51,368 bases of DNA from JACDET01 sp038253825 (GCA_038253825.1 JBBSGT010000008.1:1-51368); one strand, 5' to 3'; shown: positions 14,273 to 21,815, counted from the stretch's first letter. The notes: generated by a model not told the origin, from the sequence alone. Numbers and translations are program-made.

Positions 14273-15391
14273 CTAGTACGCGCAAGGAGGTATAGGAGTT
14301 GGGCCTCCGATAAGTCTCAGTATAAGCTCTATAAGGAAGAAGAATAATTTAAGGAACCCTCCTCCTTGGTGATGTCCACCGCCATTGCCGTTCCCTGGGC
14401 CATAACCTTGACTCTGAGCTTGGGCAACATCATGATTACTAATACATGGTGTCCCACTTGGTCCTGGAGTGCCATAGTTAGGTGCTGGGGTAGCGGTGAC
14501 AACATAATATGGCTGTGGTTGTGGTGCTGGAGTAGCCGTTACGACATAGTAAGGTGCTGGGGTAGCGGTGACAACATAATATGGCTGTGGTTGTGGTGCT
14601 GGAGTAGCCGTTACGACATAGTAAGGTGCCGGTGTCGCAGTCACTACTTGATATGGCTGAGGAGTAGCAGTCACTTCGTAATATGGTGCAGGCGTGGAGG
14701 GTGCTGGTTGGTATGCCACTGGAGCAGGGGTTGGTGCGCAAGGGTTAGCTGCATAGGTTGGCGTGGTAGGACCTGGGTTCGGGTTTGCGCCAATACCGTA
14801 AGGTGCTGTATAGGAAGAGATAGTATAGAGAAATCCTTTAGGATGGCCTGCATTGTATGGGCTTGGATTGTAGGCATTGACAGGTGCTGGTGCACTGTAT
14901 TGACTATAAGCAGTGGTGGGTGTTGGTGCACTGTATGGGTTATAGGCATTCGTAGGTGCGGGCGCCTTGTACGGATTGTATGCGTTGTATTTATTTTTTG
15001 GTGCTTTGTAAGCATTGTATCCTGCGTGAGCAGATGATTGATAAGAATAAGCGCTACAAGGTGTTGGAGTTGCTTGGTAACCATAAGCTGGTACTGGAGT
15101 TGCCGTTGCCTGATAGCCATATACAGGTGTTGGTGTTGTATTGTAACCATAATATGGCGCTATGGTTGGTGTGGCCTGATAAGGTGCAGAGGTTGGGGTT
15201 GCTTGGTAGGCTGGTGGAGTTGTGGGCGTTGGTGTATCTGCTACGCAAGGTCCGAGGCAATAAAGTGTAGGAGTGACTATCGTATAAGCATGAGCTTTCT
15301 CAGTGAGGAGTTGACCCGAGGTGCTCAATCCAGTCACCACAAGCATTCCAAGTAAAATAAATAATATATATGTTAAACGAAACTTTTTCAT
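14273..15391 (-). CDS. Tyr/Pro-rich repeat surface protein with PC-GGF-helix-PC module
   Basis: 372 residues from ATG 15391 (MKKFRL). A signal peptide ending KAHA is followed by TPTLYCLGPC. The body is low-complexity: YGYQATPTP-type repeats (about 55-115), a Tyr/Lys/Asn part (YNAYKAPKNKYNAYNPYKAP and NAYNPYSAPTPT), a conserved patch PKGFLYTISSYTAPYGIGAN, then YYVVTATPAP repeats. It ends with the module: TPCISNHDV, a Gly/His linker, GGGFLKLFFFLIELILRLI and PPCAY at the very C terminus. About one residue in nine is Tyr. The Tyr/Lys/Pro pattern recalls mussel adhesive proteins; an adhesive or stalk role is inference. Its paralogue is the next gene upstream. Confidence 0.8.
   Translation of the reverse strand: MKKFRLTYILFILLGMLVVTGLSTSGQLLTEKAHAYTIVTPTLYCLGPCVADTPTPTTPPAYQATPTSAPYQATPTIAPYYGYNTTPTPVYGYQATATPVPAYGYQATPTPCSAYSYQSSAHAGYNAYKAPKNKYNAYNPYKAPAPTNAYNPYSAPTPTTAYSQYSAPAPVNAYNPSPYNAGHPKGFLYTISSYTAPYGIGANPNPGPTTPTYAANPCAPTPAPVAYQPAPSTPAPYYEVTATPQPYQVVTATPAPYYVVTATPAPQPQPYYVVTATPAPYYVVTATPAPQPQPYYVVTATPAPNYGTPGPSGTPCISNHDVAQAQSQGYGPGNGNGGGHHQGGGFLKLFFFLIELILRLIGGPTPIPPCAY
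14481..14624 (-). repeat. two perfect 72-bp tandem repeats in coding sequence
   Basis: The units 14481-14552 and 14553-14624 read as the same sequence, encoding YYVVTATPAPQPQP and a second YYVVTATPAP. Perfect identity suggests recent expansion. Confidence 0.85.
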
Positions 15392-15425
15392 ATTTACACT
15401 TAGCAATATCTGAGCGTATATTTAG

Positions 15426-15453
15426 CTTATATAATCTTTTAGTTATTTGTCAA
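15426..15453 (-). promoter_or_regulatory. promoter of Tyr/Pro-rich protein gene
   Basis: On the minus strand: TTGACA (15448-15453), a 16-base spacer and TATAAG (15426-15431). The flank TTGTTAG before and CTAAATATA after are shared with the promoter of the paralogue at 16733-16760. Confidence 0.7.
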
Positions 15454-15550
15454 CTAACAAAATTATATCGGCTTAAACTCAGCAATCTTTTTACCAGAAA
15501 TACAAAACTTTATCTTGTTTCAGCCAAGGATAGCGTATAACCGACACTTG

Positions 15551-16696
15551 CTATGCTGAACAAGGACTTGTTCCATTAAGCATTTTCAGAAGAAAATCAA
15601 TAAAGAAGAAGAAAAATCTTAAGAAATCTAGAACCACTTCATTTTGTTGGTTGTTAGAATTATTTGTAAGACCAGGTCCTGAACAAGGATTAGCTGGAGG
15701 AGTACTTATTGATACGAGTGGACTGATAGTTGCAACAGGATTTGAAGGTATTGCCGACCCTGATATCGGCGAGGAAGGCATTACGGTGACTGGTGGAATG
15801 ATGGGTGTAACGGCAGTGACCACTGGTGTCGGGGTAGGAGCGCATGGTGGGAGATCACCATAACTAATTCTGAAGAGAACAAATACAAGTCGGAATAAAG
15901 CCCCAAGGAATCCTCCACCATTATGATGTCCGTTATAACCACTTGGTTGTCCTGGCGTTTGTGCAGAACCTCCATATCGAATGCATGGCCCACTTGGGGT
16001 TGGTGTCGCTGTTACCACATAATATGGTTGTGGAGTGGCCGTCACGACATAATAAGGTTGCGGTGTCGCTGTTACCACATAATATGGTTGTGGAGTCTCC
16101 GTGACAACTTGATATGGTTGTGGTGTAGCCGTCACGACATTGTATGGTAGAGGCGTAGGTGTTACTTGATACGCTATAGGTGTAGGGGTTGGTTGGCAAG
16201 GGTTGGTTGCATACGTTTGTGTGGTAGGACCTGGGTTCGGGTTTGCGCCAATACCGTAAGGTGCTGTATAGGAAGAGATAGTATAGAGAAATCCTTTCGG
16301 ACGAGAATATTGCGGTGTACTGTATGAATTGTATGCTCCATGTGCAGAAGTTTGATAAGCATTAGTCGTACATGGTGTAGGCGTCGGACTGGGTTGGTAT
16401 CCATAGGCTGAAGTGGGTGTTGTTTGGTAGCCATAAGATGGTGTCGGAGTCGATTTATACGGTGCGGGACTTGGTGTCACTTGGTAGGAAGGTACTTGGG
16501 TTGGGGTTGTTTGATATGCTGGTTGGGATGTGGGTGTATCTGTTTTGCATGGACCAAGACAGTAAAGTGTTGGTGAAACAACAGTATTTTGTGCATTTGC
16601 TTTCCCGGTGAAAAATTGGTTTGAGGCGCTTAAACCTGTCACTGCAAGAACTCCTAACAACAGAAAGCTTAAATGGGCAAGGCGTAAATTCTTCAT
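15551..16696 (-). CDS. Tyr/Pro-rich repeat surface protein with two helix modules
   Basis: 381 residues. A signal peptide ending KANA is followed by VSPTLYCLGPC. YGYQTTPTS-type repeats, the conserved patch PKGFLYTISSYTAPYGIGAN, YYVVTATPQP repeats and two copies of the helix module come next. The first copy has a His/Gly linker, then GGGFLGALFRLVFVLFRISY and LPPC. The second is at the C terminus: NPCSGPGLTNNS, then FLRFFFFFIDFLLKMLNG and SPCSA. It is a paralogue of the neighbour at 14273-15391, sharing 77 identical bases (16221-16297). AGGAG lies seven bases before the ATG. Confidence 0.8.
   Translation of the reverse strand: MKNLRLAHLSFLLLGVLAVTGLSASNQFFTGKANAQNTVVSPTLYCLGPCKTDTPTSQPAYQTTPTQVPSYQVTPSPAPYKSTPTPSYGYQTTPTSAYGYQPSPTPTPCTTNAYQTSAHGAYNSYSTPQYSRPKGFLYTISSYTAPYGIGANPNPGPTTQTYATNPCQPTPTPIAYQVTPTPLPYNVVTATPQPYQVVTETPQPYYVVTATPQPYYVVTATPQPYYVVTATPTPSGPCIRYGGSAQTPGQPSGYNGHHNGGGFLGALFRLVFVLFRISYGDLPPCAPTPTPVVTAVTPIIPPVTVMPSSPISGSAIPSNPVATISPLVSISTPPANPCSGPGLTNNSNNQQNEVVLDFLRFFFFFIDFLLKMLNGTSPCSA
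16002..16120 (-). repeat. 60-bp period repeat in coding sequence
   Basis: GGTGTCGCTGTTACCACATA at 16002 recurs at 16062. It encodes the tandem decapeptide YYVVTATPQP. Confidence 0.75.
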
Positions 16697-16732
16697 TTAT
16701 ACACTCCTAATGGAGAATAAGTATATATTTAG

Positions 16733-16760
16733 CTTATAGAATCTGGGACTTCTTTGTCAA
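16733..16760 (-). promoter_or_regulatory. promoter of second Tyr/Pro-rich protein gene
   Basis: On the minus strand: TTGACA (16755-16760), a 16-base spacer and TATAAG (16733-16738), with the same flanking bases as 15426-15453. Confidence 0.7.
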
Positions 16761-16775
16761 CTAACAAATATAACC

Positions 16776-17348
16776 TTACTCGCAGACGAGAGGCTTGAGA
16801 TCAGAAAACGAAAGAGATTTAAGTAAAGTCAAGACAAGGTGTTTATCTGCATCGACAGTAGCCTTCGGAAGCGGAGTTGGTTGAGCAGAACGAAGCGGAC
16901 CATGGAAACTATTGGTACCAGGATAAGCAACGGAGACAAGCACAGTGGTATTCGTCGTAGGAATAGACCAGGTATAAATAGCAGGATTATAGGAAGCAGG
17001 AAGACCACCAACCGTTGTGGTAGGTTTCTCAGCCAACGGGCATGCCGGTTGGCCCGAAAGAACCTGCACCGTCAAACCCATTTCAGCAGGTTTAGTAAAC
17101 TGCGTAATCTGAATAGCTTGATGAAGAGGATGAGTGGAATTCAGTCCAGTCGTCGAAGAACCAGAACTGGGAGTAATAGACCAGGTAGATGGAACAGCGA
17201 CGGAGAAGACTTTGCCCGGATCAGTATAGGTTCTCATGACCACTTGTTGGATTTGCGCTGGAGCGGCTTTGGGACGTTGTATCCAAGCAGCCGCCAGCAT
17301 CACGCTAACAATACCCACAATGATTAGAATAAGCCATTTTGTTCTCAT
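16776..17348 (-). CDS. membrane-anchored extracytoplasmic protein, unknown
   Basis: 190 residues from ATG 17348 (MRTKWL), chosen because TATAGT (17355-17360) stands six bases upstream, the local leaderless pattern. One N-terminal helix (about 4-22) is followed by a globular domain beginning YTDPGKVFSVAVPSTWSI. That start is like the PsbP/lipoprotein-type domains that open with F-x-V-x-x-P-x-x-W. It has two Cys (QPAC and VCE) but lacks the CLGPC motif and helix module of its neighbours. The function is unknown. Confidence 0.7.
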   Translation of the reverse strand: MRTKWLILIIVGIVSVMLAAAWIQRPKAAPAQIQQVVMRTYTDPGKVFSVAVPSTWSITPSSGSSTTGLNSTHPLHQAIQITQFTKPAEMGLTVQVLSGQPACPLAEKPTTTVGGLPASYNPAIYTWSIPTTNTTVLVSVAYPGTNSFHGPLRSAQPTPLPKATVDADKHLVLTLLKSLSFSDLKPLVCE

Positions 17349-17386
17349 AGTTCTACTATACTGGATTCTCTCCTCGCTGCACAATA

Positions 17387-18694
17387 CTATTTGTGGACAA
17401 AGGTCTCTGTAAAGTTTCCTCCTGTGATTGCACTTGTCGTAACCTGGGCATCTCCTGAACTACCTAACTCCATTAGAACTAATCCAGGCCCTGAAGCCAA
17501 AGGCTTTTGCTGCACGTTGATAATATAGTTGCTATTGGTGAGAGTAAGTGGTGCAAATTTTGGAACAGAAGCTTGTTTGCTGTTGCTACTACCAAGTACT
17601 TCCAAAATCGCTTCAGCAGTTTTCGGGACATACGAAGAGGCAAAGCTCATTGGGGCAGTAATCGTCCAACCTTCAGTTTTGTTTGTCATCGTTGTAGCAA
17701 ATTTTCCATTTCCTTGAAAAGTCACAGCAGCGGTCATTTGATCTCCGAGCTTCATGGGATTATTAGAATATACAGAACTAGCAGGATATGCTTCTGTCCA
17801 TGCAGGATATGTAGCCTTTCCGCTTTTACAATTCATGTCATTACCCAATTGCGCAATATTGGGATCATTTTGTCCCGCTCCGCCAAAACCTGGCCATGGC
17901 GAAATGATACCGTCACCTCCTGAACAGTCAAGCGCAGTAACTTTCCAGTCAGCAGAGATTTTACTATTTGCGGGGAAAGCCGTACTTGTTGAATAGCCAC
18001 CCCATGTTCCTAATTGGGGTTTGAGATAGGGAGTAGTGGTACCAGGAGAAGGAGATAATGTGGAAACTGAGATAATAGGGGAAATGGAAGAAGGAACGTT
18101 TGATGGTGAAGGCGTAACTGAAAGAGATGGGGAACAGGGAAGTGATAATCCTCCTGAGCCTGTTGCTTGCAAAAGCATATTAATAATCAGAAGGAGGATT
18201 TTGAAAAAAATGCCAAGAAACCCATTTCGGTCATTATTGCCATTATCGAAACTTCCAGGTTCTCCGTCGCTTCCTCCGAAACTACTCGAACCGCCGTCTT
18301 TCCCACTAAAGTTTTTACCTCCTGAACCGTTATAATTACCATTGGTACCAAATTTATTGCCTTGACCACCGAAATTTCCACTTTTGTGGGCAGGTGCTTG
18401 TGAGTTGGTGAGAGAAGAATTAGTACATGGTTGCGATGGTGCTGGATTTGTGTTTGTTGTCGTTGTGACTATCGTTGGTGAAAGAGAAACCTGTGGAGGT
18501 GCTTCTTTCGGTAATTCATTGGCAGTTGGTGCAGCTTTTGCACAAGGACCGAGACAAGAGAATGTTGGTGTGACAGCAAATATTTGGGCATAGACTTGTC
18601 TTTGAGAAGGGAGGCTGATTAAAATTATTCCCGCTACGATCAAAAGCAGTAAGGAATAAACCATAAAGTGGAGGAGAGAAGGCTTTTTTTGCAT
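17387..18694 (-). CDS. secreted G1 (glutamic) peptidase-like protein with PC-GGF-helix-PC module
   Basis: 435 residues. Signal peptide ending VYA, then VTPTFSCLGPC. The module: QPCTNSSLTNSQ, a long Gly/Asn/Ser linker, NGFLGIFFKILLLIINMLLQ and LPC. The C-terminal ~200 residues match the eqolisin/A4 fold. WGGYSTSTAF opens it; WPGFGGAGQNDPNIAQLGND supplies the expected catalytic Gln; then YPAWTEAYP, MKLGDQMTAAVTF and TMTNKTEGWTITAP; PKTAEAILEVL supplies the expected catalytic Glu. These peptidases work at acid pH outside the cell. The assignment rests on motif order and needs a profile search. Confidence 0.72.
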   Translation of the reverse strand: MQKKPSLLHFMVYSLLLLIVAGIILISLPSQRQVYAQIFAVTPTFSCLGPCAKAAPTANELPKEAPPQVSLSPTIVTTTTNTNPAPSQPCTNSSLTNSQAPAHKSGNFGGQGNKFGTNGNYNGSGGKNFSGKDGGSSSFGGSDGEPGSFDNGNNDRNGFLGIFFKILLLIINMLLQATGSGGLSLPCSPSLSVTPSPSNVPSSISPIISVSTLSPSPGTTTPYLKPQLGTWGGYSTSTAFPANSKISADWKVTALDCSGGDGIISPWPGFGGAGQNDPNIAQLGNDMNCKSGKATYPAWTEAYPASSVYSNNPMKLGDQMTAAVTFQGNGKFATTMTNKTEGWTITAPMSFASSYVPKTAEAILEVLGSSNSKQASVPKFAPLTLTNSNYIINVQQKPLASGPGLVLMELGSSGDAQVTTSAITGGNFTETFVHK

Positions 18695-18702
18695 ACCCCT
18701 CT

Positions 18703-18731
18703 AGCGTATGTGAGAATGAAGATCTTGTCAA
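18703..18731 (-). promoter_or_regulatory. promoter of G1 peptidase-like gene
   Basis: On the minus strand: TTGACA (18726-18731), a 17-base spacer and TACGCT (18703-18708), then eight bases to the ATG. The stretch AGAGGGGT in that gap may serve as a weak ribosome site. Confidence 0.6.
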
Positions 18732-18752
18732 CAGGTGAGCTTAATTCCATCA

Positions 18753-19607
18753 TTAACAAGAATCATTGCCGGAGCTTTTCACTTTGCATGCTCCAGGACA
18801 TACCTGCTGAACACTTGGGGCACTATGTGGTTGGCAATTGTATAAAGTATTATTTGTTCCACCTGTAATGACGTTACCATTACAGTAAAGCTGTCCAGGA
18901 TTACAAGTGTTCCCAAAAGGCCCACCAGTAAAAATCGATCCGCCGGTGCCTATACCTGTATTGGTAGTTGTCGATGATGGGGTTGCAGTGGTACTACTAG
19001 GAGCAAGCGTAGCAGCGGTAGTTACCGTGACAGGAATAGATGGGCTAACTGGTACCGATGAGGGGATAGGAGTATTTGTAAGAGCGGGTGTGGTTGAAAT
19101 TGCAGGTGAACATGGCGTTGACAAATTCCCAGCTCCAATCGATTTCAATATAAGTTCAATCAATAAAAGGAAGAAACTGAAAATATCTTTGAGAAAGCCA
19201 CCACGTCCGCCATTGCCACCGAAATTACCACTTGAACCCTTACCATTCTTGCCCCCACCGTTATTATGACCCCCGGTATTTCCGCCTATTTGAGCCGGAG
19301 ATTGCAGCGTTGTAGGTGAAAAATTATTGCATGGCTGTGAAGGTGAGGCGACAGGAGGATTTGTTGCTATAGTAGGGGATTGTGATGAAGAAGCAGGTGC
19401 AGTCGTTACTTTTTGTGTAATGTTTGTGGCAGGTGATCCTATTTGCGTTCCATTAGGACAACCGGCAGCCAAGCAGTATAGTGTCGGGGTCACACCGACA
19501 TTTTGAGCACGGACGGTTACTGATGAATGTGTATTGGAAAATCCAATAATTATTCCTGCAAACATGAAGAGTGCTGTTATCTGCAGTAACCGAATATTTT
19601 TTTGCAT
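18753..19607 (-). CDS. secreted Cys-rich protein with PC-GGF-helix-PC module
   Basis: 284 residues. Signal peptide ending VRA, then VTPTLYCLAAGCPNG, a variant of the family motif. The module: QPCNNFSPTTLQ, a Gly/Asn/Lys linker, GGFLKDIFSFFLLLIELILK and TPC. A Thr/Ser/Pro linker leads to a C-terminal domain of about 50 residues with six Cys (CNPGQLYCNGNVITGG, LYNCQPHSAPSVQQVCPGAC, DSC). The spacing is that of small disulphide-rich binding domains. A carbohydrate-binding role is possible but not shown. Confidence 0.75.
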   Translation of the reverse strand: MQKNIRLLQITALFMFAGIIIGFSNTHSSVTVRAQNVGVTPTLYCLAAGCPNGTQIGSPATNITQKVTTAPASSSQSPTIATNPPVASPSQPCNNFSPTTLQSPAQIGGNTGGHNNGGGKNGKGSSGNFGGNGGRGGFLKDIFSFFLLLIELILKSIGAGNLSTPCSPAISTTPALTNTPIPSSVPVSPSIPVTVTTAATLAPSSTTATPSSTTTNTGIGTGGSIFTGGPFGNTCNPGQLYCNGNVITGGTNNTLYNCQPHSAPSVQQVCPGACKVKSSGNDSC

Positions 19608-19615
19608 ACTCTTCT

Positions 19616-19644
19616 AGAGTATGTAAGTTTGAGATTGTTGTCAA
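19616..19644 (-). promoter_or_regulatory. promoter of Cys-rich surface protein gene
   Basis: On the minus strand: TTGACA (19639-19644), a 17-base spacer and TACTCT (19616-19621), then AGAAGAGT and the ATG. The layout is nearly the same as at 18703-18731. Confidence 0.6.
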
Positions 19645-19680
19645 CACTACAGCGCAGAGAATGTGCAATGTGGAGATTTC

Positions 19681-20544
19681 TTAAAGAGAGGCGGAATCGA
19701 GTTTAATTGCGGGTGACATGGTTGATTTCAAGGTCACATTTTTAATATTTTTGGTTTTAACTGCTTGGATTGCTGTATCAATATTTTCAGTTAATTTTTT
19801 ATCACCAAAAGAAATTTTACCAACTGCAAGATGCAAAATTGGGAATTTTGCTTCAGTCTTGAAATTAATTTGACCACCAGCGAAACGCTTTGCAACATCT
19901 TCAGGTTTTGGTGTGACCGTTCCATTTTTTGGATTTGGCATCAGACCTCTCGGACCGAGCACTCGAGCTACTCGTGCAAGTTTTGGCATTGTATCAGGGG
20001 TTGCGACTAAAATATCAAAATCGATTTTACCTGCTTCAATAGATTTGATTAATTCGTCAACTTGTTTGGCATCAACAGCTGCGTTCGCGATGACAACACG
20101 CATTTGTTTACCTGTTCCATGTGGAAGGGTGAAATTGCCTGAGATTCCTTTTTCATTGGTGTTGATATGGAGTTCAACAGTTTCGTCAAATTTTGCCCGC
20201 TTCATTTTTTCAAGCAGAGGCAACGCATCAACAAGGTTGTATTTTTTATTCTTTTCAACCAAGGCTGCAGCTTTTTGATAACTTTCAGAAAGCTTCTGTT
20301 TTTTGTCTGTAGAATTTTTTGTTCCAACTTTTACTTGTTTTTTGTCTGGTACAGCTTTTTCGGTTTTTGCTTCTTCAGCTTTTGGTTCTGCTTCAATTTT
20401 TGGTTCGCTTACACCTTCAGCAGCAGCTTTTCGAACCTCTGCTGCTTCTTTGGCTTTTTTTGCAACAGAGCGAGCTTGCGCCTTTTTCAAGTCTTTTTTT
20501 TCTACTTCTTCATCTCCGATTGTTTTTACTCTAATTTTTCCCAT
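19681..20544 (-). CDS. rplA: 50S ribosomal protein L1 with N-terminal extension
   Basis: 287 residues from ATG 20544. The last ~205 residues are normal L1 (YNLVDALPLLEKMKRAKFDE, VARVLGPRGLMPNPKNGTV, AGGQINFKTE). The first ~80 are an extra charged segment rich in Lys, Glu and Ala (KKAQARSVAKKAKEAAEVRK and KTEKAVPDKKQ). L1 binds 23S rRNA at the E-site stalk and can repress its own operon. The start nearly touches the rplK stop. The next gene downstream is a secreted protein, not rplJ. Confidence 0.96.
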   Translation of the reverse strand: MGKIRVKTIGDEEVEKKDLKKAQARSVAKKAKEAAEVRKAAAEGVSEPKIEAEPKAEEAKTEKAVPDKKQVKVGTKNSTDKKQKLSESYQKAAALVEKNKKYNLVDALPLLEKMKRAKFDETVELHINTNEKGISGNFTLPHGTGKQMRVVIANAAVDAKQVDELIKSIEAGKIDFDILVATPDTMPKLARVARVLGPRGLMPNPKNGTVTPKPEDVAKRFAGGQINFKTEAKFPILHLAVGKISFGDKKLTENIDTAIQAVKTKNIKNVTLKSTMSPAIKLDSASL

Positions 20545-20545
20545 A

Positions 20546-20968
20546 TTATTCAACAGCAATGCCCATACTTCGTGCAGTTCCAGCAACGACACGTGCACCC
20601 ATTTCCACATCTTCTGTGTTCAAGTCTTCTAGTTTGTCTGCAGCAATCTTACGAGCTTGATCCATTGTGAGGGTAGCGACTTTTTCTCTGCCTGGTTTTT
20701 GACTGCCTTTTTCTTTGCCGACTGCTTTTTTAATCATTTCAGCAACCGGTGGCTTCTTGGTAATAAACGTAAACGTACGATCTTCATAGACCGTAATGAC
20801 TACAGGAATAACGTTACCTTTTTGATCGGCAGTTTTGTCATTGTATGCCTTCACGAACTCCATGATATTGAGTCCATGAGGTCCCAATGCTGTACCGACA
20901 GGTGGCGCCGGTGTAGCGCTTCCTGCCGGAAGCGCAATTTTAATAAATGTTTTGATCTTTTTAGCCAT
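20546..20968 (-). CDS. rplK: 50S ribosomal protein L11
   Basis: 140 residues from ATG 20968 (MAKKIKTFIK). L11 signatures: LPAGSATPAPPVGTALGPHG, IMEFVKAYNDKT, FITKKPPVAEMI and a C-terminal RNA-binding domain ending VAGTARSMGI. It forms the base of the factor-binding stalk. It sits between a small unknown gene and rplA in the ribosomal block. Confidence 0.98.
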   Translation of the reverse strand: MAKKIKTFIKIALPAGSATPAPPVGTALGPHGLNIMEFVKAYNDKTADQKGNVIPVVITVYEDRTFTFITKKPPVAEMIKKAVGKEKGSQKPGREKVATLTMDQARKIAADKLEDLNTEDVEMGARVVAGTARSMGIAVE

Positions 20969-20997
20969 AGTTTTGTTAAACACTGAGATACGTTCCC

Positions 20998-21186
20998 TTA
21001 ATCTCTTGTACTATTTCCTCCGGTGTTAGGATGTGTCAGTCCTACTTCTATCCCGGGGTTTAGTTTAGTCGCCTTCACTGAGCCGTCGGGCCTTATCGAT
21101 ACAACAGTTTTTTCCCTTTTGTTATGTTCGTTAGTAAATAGGCCTGAGATTTCTGTCTTTGGTTTTATTAATTCATGCTTTCCCAT
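20998..21186 (-). CDS. small basic protein between nusG and rplK, unknown
   Basis: 62 residues (MGKHELIKPKTEISGLFTNE at the start, then KTVVSIRPDGSVKATKLNPG). AAGGG stands about twelve bases before the ATG, and the gene is tightly packed (11 bases after nusG, 29 before rplK), which supports a real gene. It is hydrophilic, with no Cys and no membrane helix. I do not recognise it. Confidence 0.55.
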   Translation of the reverse strand: MGKHELIKPKTEISGLFTNEHNKREKTVVSIRPDGSVKATKLNPGIEVGLTHPNTGGNSTRD

Positions 21187-21197
21187 AGCATTTACCC

Positions 21198-21815
21198 TTA
21201 TATCTTCTTAACCTGTAAGAAGTCAAGTTCGACGGGCGTTTCCCGTCCGAAAATACTGACCAAAACTTTCATTTTCCCCCGTGCTTCATCGATAGATTCA
21301 ATAGCTCCCAAGAAATCAGAGAATGGACCGTCGGTGATCTTAACGGCTTCACCGACACCAAATTGCACTTTGTACATCGGTTCTTCCAGGGACATGAATT
21401 TCTGGATAGCTTCAACTTCTTTATCAGAGATAGGTGTTGGCTTGTTGCCTGCACCAATAAATGAAGTGACACCTTGAGTACTGCGAACCATGATCCAGGT
21501 CTCATCATCTAAAATCATTTTGACCAAGACATATCCCGGAAAAATCTTTTCTTTAACAGTTTCTTTTTTCCCTTGAGAGACTTTGATCGTATTGCGGGTA
21601 GGAACAATAATTTCAAAGACCCGGTCCGCGAATTTCATTGTCTCAACACGCTGCTTGAGTGATCGTTCAACTTTATTCTCGTGACCTGCGTAAGTATGAA
21701 TAATATACCATTTGCCTTGATCGGCATTTGGATGGTTTTTATCCAACTTTTCGGTTAGATCCTTATTTTCTTCTTCTACTTCTTCTTTTACTTCTGGTTG
21801 TGTTGTTGTGTCCAT
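21198..21815 (-). CDS. nusG: transcription termination/antitermination protein NusG
   Basis: 205 residues. An acidic N-terminal extension (about 1-33) precedes the NGN domain (KWYIIHTYAGHENKVERSLK, KIFPGYVLVKMILDDETWIM, VRSTQGVTSFIG). The C-terminal KOW domain has the motif GEAVKITDGPFSDFLGAIES. It binds RNA polymerase and couples it to ribosomes or Rho. It is one base from secE. Confidence 0.97.
   Translation of the reverse strand: MDTTTQPEVKEEVEEENKDLTEKLDKNHPNADQGKWYIIHTYAGHENKVERSLKQRVETMKFADRVFEIIVPTRNTIKVSQGKKETVKEKIFPGYVLVKMILDDETWIMVRSTQGVTSFIGAGNKPTPISDKEVEAIQKFMSLEEPMYKVQFGVGEAVKITDGPFSDFLGAIESIDEARGKMKVLVSIFGRETPVELDFLQVKKI

Noticed and set aside
14481..14624. CRISPR-like array
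   Set aside because: The 72-bp units are contiguous, with no spacers, and encode protein repeats.
14366..15355. Long plus-strand frames over the Tyr/Pro-rich gene
   Set aside because: They are Trp/Cys-rich shadows of the repeats on the other strand, without start signals or family matches.
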